Source: Sphaerolaimus hirsutus | Lineage: Eukaryota; Nematoda; Chromadorea; Monhysterida; Sphaerolaimidae | NCBI GenBank assembly: GCA_964036195.1 | Contig: OZ038459.1 | Location: forward strand, 8,863,206 to 8,927,205 | DNA length: 64,000 nucleotides | Direction: 5' to 3' | Shown: one piece after another, positions 59,101 through 64,000 of the stretch | Layout: the number at the start of each line of letters is the position of its first letter | Position numbering within the stretch: position 1 is the stretch's first letter | Translations under genes and position numbers: made by a program | The notes under the pieces: generated by a model | Seen by the model: the letters and a program-made list of their open reading frames with translations, nothing else | Told to the model about the DNA's origin: nothing | The model's database searches: none

Positions 59101-62100
59101 GGGGGGGGGGGCTGAGCCCCCCCCGCTCGCCGGCCCCCGTAAACAAGCAGCCCCCCCCGCTCAAAAATCCTGGATACGTCCCTGATACAAACATTTCGTA
59201 ACTGTTGAATGTTGATCACCATACTCGGCAGACCGCAAGGTATCACAACAGGTACCGCAAGAATCCTACAATAATTTTATTTATAAAATATTTTGACAAA
59301 TACCGTAATTAATTATTCCCTAGTAAAAGCGAAATTTTATGATAAAAACAGTATGATTATTGGTTTATATTCAGATAATTTATGGTAGGTTGACAGACTA
59401 AGTGTGATGTCCGCCCAGTGCCTATACAAAAAAAAACGGAGAAAAAATCTGATACCAAGTAATCTGATAAATAATGAATGTATCACTGTCCAGTCAACTG
59501 TACATATTTATCTGCTCAAGAGCAGATCTCTAGCTGCGACTGTGGGTCCACATAGCAATTTTTGCCAATAGGATGATTAATGTAGTTGCCTTCGACGAAT
59601 TCACGCTTCCTAGCCGTACTGATTTCGCCAATCTTCATTCTTTTTGAGTTTAGAGTGCGAATGTTTTTCGAAGAAATGTTAGGCCTGTAAAATTCAAGTC
59701 AAATATCTCAGAATATTGACGAGTTTGCCTATTTTTGATCAAAGTCCATAGAAAGACAAACTAGACAACTACCTTAATAGTACATATCTATTTATCTGCT
59801 GCAATGTGAAAAGTGCTCCCGCGACACTGAACTGTAAATATTTACACAGTTATGTCACCGTTTTCCTTAGCGTTTTCTTTTTATGTTGTAAAAACTAATT
59901 TACCATATGTCCTCGAATAAGTCCCCTTCGAATAACTCCCCCTTCGAATAAGTCCCCTTCGAATAAGTCCCCCTTCGAATAAGTCCCCCGTCTTGTGAGC
60001 GCGAAAGAAAAATACCCCCCCCCCAAATTGATGGGTAGGAAACATTTCATAAATTTTCACATAAAAAAACGTTTTGTGTATTTATTATGTAAGATATGTA
60101 TTGTTTTGCAGCTAGAGTTCACTAACATTGATTTCACTGCTTGAATTGTGGATTTTGTATTCCTACAAAATATTCATGTTTTCAAATTTACCCCATTCGT
60201 GCAGTGAATTTATCATATACATTTTATTGAAAAAATCTGACGAAAAAATGACCACCCTCGAATAACTAACCCTCGAATAAGTCCCCCCTAAAAATCTGAC
60301 GAAAAAATAATTCCCGGGGGACTTATTCCTGGATATGCGGTAGTTAAAATAATTAATATGTCTCACCCGCAGGTAGAAATGGTAAAAGTAATATTAATGT
60401 TGCATGACAGTTAGAGAACTACAGTAGCAACCGCAGCTACCGTAATCTATCACATATAAACCCAGGATACCCACATTCGCAGAAGGGCGCATTCGTTTCC
60501 GAACCGGCAATTTTGGTCCGCAGAAAGAACAGAGGTAGTCAAATGTGGAGCACTGACAAGTTGGAGAATAAATTGGTGGATATGCGGGAATTGTATCTGG
60601 TTGGCTGGCGGGGGGGTTTCGGAACGAAAAATATCCGCAAATTTTGTGCATTCCCGTTAACGTTTGTGGTATACATTGAATATAACGTTACTGTCTCTAC
60701 ATATTGTAATAAACTATTAATTACTTTTCTCTATCGCTGGTCCAAAAATCATAGAGGTGTAAAATATTTTGCACACGTCAACCGGAGAAACTTGCATTTT
60801 GAATAAAATTGCTAAATCTTCACAGGGACTAATCAAAGCAAATCAACTTTATTATTACTCTGCCGGCACGCGTCAAACCGGTAATACTATAAAATAACAG
60901 CGCATAAATACACACATCTGTCAAGGAAAAGTGAAAAATCAATAGGCACCTATTCATGTCGAAACTCGTAATGACAATTAGCATGGAAAAAATCTCTGCG
61001 AGATTTATATTAAAATAATCTCAGAAAATGAAAAAAATGAAACCATGCGTCAAACGAATTTTAAATATGCATGTAAACTCAACTCAATAAGCTTGGAAAT
61101 TGGGCTTTCCCACCACATTAAAAACAATCACAACAAAAAATCTCACATTTTTCAGGACTGGCGTCAGCGCTCAGACACAGACCGCGCGGAGGCTGCCGCA
61201 GTGGCCGACGGCGCCGACGTGTTCTTCGAATCGCAGCAGCACCACTCGCTGATCGGCGTGGCCAACGTGTTCCTGGAGGTGCTCTTCCACGATGTCAGAC
61301 TCGACTACCACGTGCCGATTATATCGCAGCAGGGGGAGGTTAATTTAGGCTTCTTGTTTTGAGGTTGTATGAGGGGGGTAACCACGCACTTGCTGCTTAA
61401 CACGGCTGATTTTTTGCTACTATCCCCTGAATCCCCCCCCCCTCAACCGGCCAGCTATCTAGCAATCTGGAGCGATTTTTGAGAAATTAAACCCAACTTT
61501 TTGCTGAAAATCGCTAATTAAAAAAAATTTTCACTTCAAAAATAAGTAGTTCATATGTCGAACTGCCTTTTTTCAGCTATTTTTAGTAATGTGTATTTTC
61601 TTATTTTTATATACCTATTTTGAGCTATTTTTCATCCAATTTTATCGATCTTTCTTCCTTTTCTTCCTCCAACACCTTGAAAAGCCTATATATTGAACTC
61701 CCGCAACCCCCTCCAACCCCCAACACCCACAACCCCCCTACCCCCACTGAAACCAAAACGACCCCTTCAACCGCAGGTATCCGGCCGTCTGCACGTGGAA
61801 ATCGGGCGCGTCCTTCGCGACGACGACGACGCGGAATCGATCGCCTCGTCGAGCGCCGTCAACAACGCCGCCCCCCTGCCGCTGGGGCTGGCCAATGGTG
61901 CCGCTGCAGGTGCCGCTGGCGGCGGACAGCAGGCTGAGTGTGGTGGGGATGGACCCAATGGGCAGATGAATAGTTCGATGGCTAGTGATGGGTCTAGCCC
62001 GCCTGGTGGGTTCGGGTTTGGTGCGTGGGCGTGATGGGTTGTTGCGTGAGAAATAAAGCGTTTGAGTTACCGTGAATCCTCGAATTTTTTAGCTGCAGTT

Positions 62101-63909
62101 TGGTTAAATGCCCCTTGTCAGCCATTTAAATATTTTTTAAGGAAATTGTACATCATAATTCATGCGTGTGAGCTATGCGAAGAAACTTGAGTACTGTCCC
62201 ATGGACTATTTAATATTTACCTAAATACATGAATATGTACTTCAATAAAAAATATTTTCAGTGGTCAAATGAGGTTTTCACCCGTTTGTATCCATTTGCT
62301 TCCACAATAAGTTATCTTCAACATAGTTTTGTACTTTTTGACAATTCTGACATAAAACAACCCGACATCATTCAATTACAATCACCAATAAAAAAACCCA
62401 GACGAATCTTGCTCGCTATAAGTTTCAGTGACTTAACCAACGACAAAACACTTTATCACCCCACCATTACAGCTGAGCGCTTTTCCGGCCGCACAATAGC
62501 CATCCGAATCCGGGTCAAATCAGCCACGGGCGTGCCTCCATCTCTAGCCAACTTCGTGTTCTGCCAGTACAGCCTGCCCGGCAGCATGGCCGGCTCCGGC
62601 AGCGAGCAGGTGGTCGTCGTGCCGCCAGTTGACGCGCAGTTGACGAATAATGATGCCGCTGATGGGAGGATTGAGAGGGGTTGGTGAAAAGGGGTCCACA
62701 CAGTACACACACACACACTAGTTGTCAACTGGTAAATAAATGTCAACTGAATGTACATATATTAAATAACACGGAAAAATTTCTTTAAAGCGTCACACTT
62801 AACAGAAACGATGCAATATAAGTGTAACAATATAAAATTTACTATGCTCTATCACATAGGAAAGTTGAAATCACATAATTAACCAAAATTAAGTGGACAC
62901 TAATGTTCCTCTCAACTAGTGTGTGTGGTCCAAATGTGTTGTCATTGCAATTTGGACTTGCAGAATGTGAGGGTTCCTGGCACGGGTAGATTAGGTAGAT
63001 TAGTAGATTAGGTTGATGAGAATATGTGTTTCAAAAATGAAATTACAAATAAAACCTATTTAGAATTGAGTAGTTTACGGATTGTTTTTTATGACTTTTA
63101 ATTTTTCTCCAAATCTATTCCATAATTAACCGGTTATTACTCCTTGAACCATTTCTTCTTACCCAGAAGCCCACGGCCCCTGCACGATCCACTTCAATCA
63201 CGAGTCAATCCACGAGGTTCTAGTCACCGACGAATTTCTCGAGTACTGCACCGACGACGCGTTGAGCATCGAAGTTTGGGGACATAAGTCTCAGATGGGG
63301 CAAGGTTTGGAACACGATCCTATGCAAAAGGCGAAGACTTTGCACGAGAGGTGGGCTGAGGTAAGTGGAGGGAAACTTGTGGGTTTTGTTTGTTCATTGT
63401 CATGATACTTTTCGCGAAGATTCAAGAAAAATCAGGACCATCCGCGGATGCGTATTTTCGCGAGTCTGGGGGCTGTCTCGAGCCCTGTAAAGTGTAAAGT
63501 TAAGTATCAATTATCATTTAAAATGCCATTCAAAGAAAAAAGAAAAGATTTTATTACTGTAGTTTGAATGAATTTTACACTGCCTGACACTTTGCATGTC
63601 AATTGACAAATTCTGTGAAACTTGATTTTACACTTTACAGGGCTTGGAACTGGCACCTGGCCGATTTCCAACTTACAGCATTTCCTATTTATCCGCAATT
63701 GTAATATTCATCATCATTCCACAGGTCACCCGGCGCATAAGCCTCAATCTAGAAGTGCACGAGCTCAACGACCAGGGTGAATATACGCCGGTGGAAGTCC
63801 AGCGGCCTTCGTCTGGCGCGATGCCAAGCGATGTTTTAACTGGAGGAGTGTACCAATTGAAACAGGGCCAGCAAAGAAGGTTGCTTGCCCAGGTGCAAGT
63901 GAGCGATAG
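44023..63909 (+). CDS. KIF13: Kinesin-3 motor, KIF13/Khc-73 type, 5' part (18 exons)
   Basis: Plus-end-directed microtubule motor; KIF13/Khc-73 proteins move membrane cargoes. Exons: 44023-44162, 51682-51866, 52262-52442, 53332-53554, 54114-54281, 54877-55100, 55446-55602, 55681-55943, 56007-56116, 56179-56401, 56918-57043, 57369-57534, 60483-60599, 61156-61338, 61777-62020, 62473-62679, 63167-63360, 63725-63909. All junctions are AG/GT and phases join without a break (3,296 nt, ~1,098 codons). Order: motor (1 to ~350; P-loop ~106-113, switch I NAESSRSH ~219-226, switch II DLAGSE ~256-261), neck coiled coil, FHA (~450-545), KIF1/KIF13 stalk domains. The stalk blocks [23 protein letters not shown] and NFVFCQY are those of KIF13. 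The start ATG has A at -3. The tail, including any CAP-Gly domain, lies beyond the window. Confidence 0.95.
44825..45048. repeat. Near-perfect palindromic MITE in kinesin intron 1
   Basis: Arms of about 100 bp (TTGGCGCTGCACACACTAG ... CTGAGTTTACCGGAATG) are inverted around a central CCGTCAACTGTAGTTGACG. Same family as 46498-46690. Confidence 0.8.
45571..46017. mobile_element. CAGGG-family hAT MITE in kinesin intron 1
   Basis: CAAGGACGTATCCAGG to CCTGGATACGTCCCTG with perfect duplications TTTAGAGA at 45563-45570 and 46018-46025. Confidence 0.92.
46498..46690. repeat. Palindromic CACACTAGTT MITE in kinesin intron 1
   Basis: CTGCGCACACTAGTTTTCAC on the left and GTGAAAACTAGTGTGCGCAG on the right, around the same CTCCGTCAACTGTAGTTGAC core as 44825-45048. 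Confidence 0.8.
46691..47842. other. Kinesin intron 1 segment, partly GC-rich
   Basis: 46700-47200 is richer in GC and CpG than most of the intron and contains an open minus-strand frame (about 46955-46700) without family resemblance. The rest is AT-rich. Confidence 0.35.
47843..48130. repeat. TAGGGTTGGGAATTTC element with TCGGGTATCGGG array
   Basis: Starts like an hAT-type TAGGGTTGG end, followed by degenerate TCGGGTATCGGGTTC units, then a half foldback (TGACACTTTGCATCACATTT, ACAGTGTTTGGGAGTGCCC). The right hAT end is not identifiable. Confidence 0.5.
48915..49105. repeat. CGGCGGACC / CCTACCATAA family MITE
   Basis: TATACTCGGCGGACCGCAAA ... CCTACCATAA ... AATGTCCGCCGAATAGGTAT inverted ends. 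In kinesin intron 1. Confidence 0.65.
49886..50147. repeat. Large CCAGTCCCAGGCCCTG foldback
   Basis: Arms built from several CCTGTAAAATGTCAAA-type units, with outer ends CCAGTCCCAGGCCCTGTAAA and TTTACAGGGTCTGGGACTGG. The largest copy of the foldback family seen beside the peptide genes. Confidence 0.8.
50669..51113. mobile_element. CAGGG-family hAT MITE in kinesin intron 1
   Basis: AGGGACGTATGCAGG to CCTGGATACGGCACTG with perfect duplications ATGGCATG at 50661-50668 and 51114-51121. The first base of the left end is missing. Confidence 0.9.
51682..51866 (+). CDS. KIF13: Kinesin exon 2, with the start of the P-loop
   Basis: Encodes [15 protein letters not shown] through [17 protein letters not shown]. 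Tyr-Asp before the catalytic core and AYGQTG at the end are invariant kinesin features. The P-loop GQTGSGKS is split by a phase-1 intron and completed by the exon at 52262, which opens [16 protein letters not shown]-rich repeat begins about 65 bp into the following intron. Confidence 0.95.
51930..52036. repeat. GGCGCC-rich repeat near kinesin exon 2
   Basis: TAGTGATGCAACGGCGCC start and GGCGCTTGGCGCC units; the right end is lost. Begins about 65 bp after the exon 2 donor. Confidence 0.55.
52045..52159. mobile_element. 115-bp MITE, CCGTATTTCTTCTAATAGA family
   Basis: CCGTATTTCTTCTAATAGA inverted as TCTATTAGAAGAAATACGG, with TA on the left and TG on the right. Interior has CCGTTCTATCGG units. 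Ends resemble the CCGTATTTCCTCGAA family but the interior is unrelated. Confidence 0.7.
52636..53099. mobile_element. Mariner-like MITE in kinesin intron 3
   Basis: CCGTATTTCCTCGAAATAC to GTATTTCGAGGAAATACGG between TA dinucleotides. The unique core is the reverse of the core in 921-1353. Confidence 0.88.
53332..53554 (+). CDS. KIF13: Kinesin exon 4, with switch I
   Basis: Reads [20 protein letters not shown] then the [20 protein letters not shown] block. NAESSRSH is switch I, which senses the nucleotide gamma-phosphate. Ala replaces the Glu often found at the third residue (NEESSRSH in KIF13 relatives), a mild change at a variable site. Confidence 0.95.
53640..53930. repeat. Foldback with CATGAGTAACGG units in kinesin intron 4
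   Basis: CCCATTTCTCATGTAAATA on the left; TACATGAGTAACGGG-type units repeated three to four times on the right. Counterpart of 25900-26130. Confidence 0.65.
54114..54281 (+). CDS. KIF13: Kinesin exon 5, with switch II
   Basis: Encodes [20 protein letters not shown] then [25 protein letters not shown] is switch [12 protein letters not shown] belongs to the microtubule-binding helix region. The kinesin-3 K-loop segment between ALADSKTQ and [13 protein letters not shown] is short and has few lysines compared with KIF1A. Confidence 0.95.
54484..54615. repeat. GGCGCC hAT-type fragment in kinesin intron 5
   Basis: TATAGTGATGTGAAAAAGCG start and CAAGCGCCATTGGCGCC units; no matching right end. Confidence 0.55.
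55125..55318. repeat. CGGCGGACC MITE 24 bp after a kinesin donor
   Basis: ATACTCGGCGGACCGGAAAG ... CCTACCATAATT ... TTATGGTAGG ... GTCCGCTGTGCCGAGTAT. It begins 24 bp after the exon ending at 55100. Confidence 0.7.
55681..56116 (+). CDS. KIF13: Kinesin exons 8-9, FHA domain
   Basis: Two exons (55681-55943, 56007-56116) encode the forkhead-associated domain found behind the motor in kinesin-3 proteins: [44 protein letters not shown], then [20 protein letters not shown] and [14 protein letters not shown]. The loops that would contact a phosphothreonine peptide are only partly canonical, as is usual in kinesin FHA domains. Confidence 0.9.
57797..59184. mobile_element. Composite of two CAGGG-family hAT MITEs
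   Basis: Two complete MITEs in the same orientation (57797-58192 and 58738-59184) enclose 545 bp. The only matching 8-bp duplication is on the outer flanks: ATACAAAC at 57789-57796 and 59185-59192. Inner flanks CCAAGCCT and AGCACATG do not match each other or the outer ones. In the kinesin intron 57535-60482. Confidence 0.85.
58258..58412. repeat. GCGGTAAACGGTACGGTACG tandem array
   Basis: About four units of roughly 37 bp ending in AAATCTTCATTTT-like spacers, preceded by TATAGGGTGGCAG, which resembles an hAT TAGGGTG end. Lies inside the composite; no right end identified. Confidence 0.65.
59220..59425. repeat. CGGCAGACC / CCTACAATAA family MITE
   Basis: ATACTCGGCAGACCGCAAGG ... TTTATGGTAGGTTGACAG ... 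GATGTCCGCC. Diverged copy in a kinesin intron. Confidence 0.55.
59903..60340. mobile_element. Mariner-like MITE, CCATATGTCCTCGAATAAG subfamily
   Basis: CCATATGTCCTCGAATAAG to CTTATTCCTGGATATGCGG, TA on both sides. Arms made of TTCGAATAAGTCCCCC repeats. Confidence 0.75.
61777..62020 (+). CDS. KIF13: Kinesin exon 15 with a low-complexity insertion
   Basis: After [13 protein letters not shown] the exon encodes a poly-Asp patch, a Ser/Ala/Asn stretch and about 45 residues rich in Gly, Ala, Asn and Ser (about residues 840-905), ending in phase 1 at TTTG before GTGCGT. The flanking exons align with KIF13, but this linker does not, so it looks like a lineage-specific disordered insertion. The exon is far more GC-rich than the introns. 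Confidence 0.85.
62705..62930. repeat. CACACTAGTT-family MITE in a kinesin intron
   Basis: CACACACTAGTTGTCAACTG to CTCAACTAGTGTGTGTGG with an AT-rich core like 16858-17053. Confidence 0.65.
63475..63655. repeat. GAGCCCTGTAAAGTG foldback in a kinesin intron
   Basis: CTCGAGCCCTGTAAAGTGTA on the left, TACACTTTACAGGGCTTGGA-type on the right. Diverged member of the CCCAGACCCTG family, about 70 bp before the last exon. Confidence 0.6.
63725..63909 (+). CDS. KIF13: Kinesin exon 18, last one confidently placed
   Basis: Reads [20 protein letters not shown] then [20 protein letters not shown], matching the block before the GLDSYQ region in KIF13. It ends in phase 2 at GATAG before GTGAGT. The remaining 91 bp contain an AG at 63967-63968 that might start another exon, but the frame after it does not match KIF13 convincingly. 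Confidence 0.9.
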
Positions 63910-64000
63910 GTGAGTGTTTCAGCCAAGTAGATAATTTACATACGGTTCTGGTTGTCACCGATGATTAGGGCGATATCAAGCTGGACTTGCTCGTCTGCTT

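Noticed and set aside
60513..60806. 97-codon plus-strand frame
   Set aside because: Only the part up to 60599 is coding and in this frame it belongs to the kinesin exon; the remainder is intron read-through after a GTTGGC donor.
1..64000. hAT, mariner or Harbinger transposase genes
   Set aside because: No open frame with transposase motifs was found; all the DNA elements here look non-autonomous.
63967..64000. Start of the next kinesin exon
   Set aside because: An AG precedes it, but the in-phase translation does not resemble KIF13 and the window ends before this can be judged.

Overview
This is nuclear DNA from an animal, most likely an invertebrate. Two deeply conserved genes are split by many GT-AG introns and are buried in short non-autonomous transposons. 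The protein matches fit a metazoan valyl-tRNA synthetase and a kinesin-3 of the KIF13/Khc-73 type. BEL/Pao reverse-transcriptase fragments and hAT-, mariner- and Harbinger-like MITEs fit an invertebrate, possibly an arthropod, but the species cannot be fixed from the sequence. A run of 200 N at 39149-39348 shows this is a scaffold.

Layout. (1) 1-13215 is repeat-rich. A ~4.4-kb block (about 847-5215) recurs, rearranged and with one part repeated, at about 8708-13215. The blocks hold three copies of a small gene for a putative secreted peptide; the third copy is broken. A tRNA-like gene with anticodon UCU lies between the blocks. (2) 13260-28870, minus strand: a complete cytosolic-type valyl-tRNA synthetase in 25 exons. 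The exon phases join without a break into about 1,090 codons. (3) 28871-44022: the region between the two divergent genes. It has no recognisable gene and is filled by MITEs, a ~1.03-kb tandem repeat (35.0-37.6 kb), the gap, and a 1.75-kb hAT-type element carrying a BEL/Pao RT fragment. (4) 44023-64000, plus strand: 18 exons of a kinesin-3 motor (motor, FHA and KIF1/KIF13 stalk domains, about 1,098 residues) whose 3' end lies beyond the window. Its first intron is 7.5 kb.

The most informative layer is the mobile DNA. Many elements can be delimited to the base by target-site duplications: 8 bp (hAT), TA (mariner-like), TTA (Harbinger-like) and 10 bp (Mutator-like foldback). The tandem blocks supply paralogous empty sites for several of them. 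Highlights are two copies of an hAT element that carries a captured BEL/Pao RT fragment between arrays of a GGAAAACGGAAAGG-type repeat; a 156-bp hAT MITE whose duplication spans, and so preserves, a splice donor of the synthetase; a 1.39-kb composite of two hAT MITEs flanked as one unit by a perfect 8-bp duplication; and several hAT families that share termini but each carry their own satellite-like subterminal repeats.

The two genes act in separate processes (tRNA charging, microtubule transport). Nothing suggests they work together.
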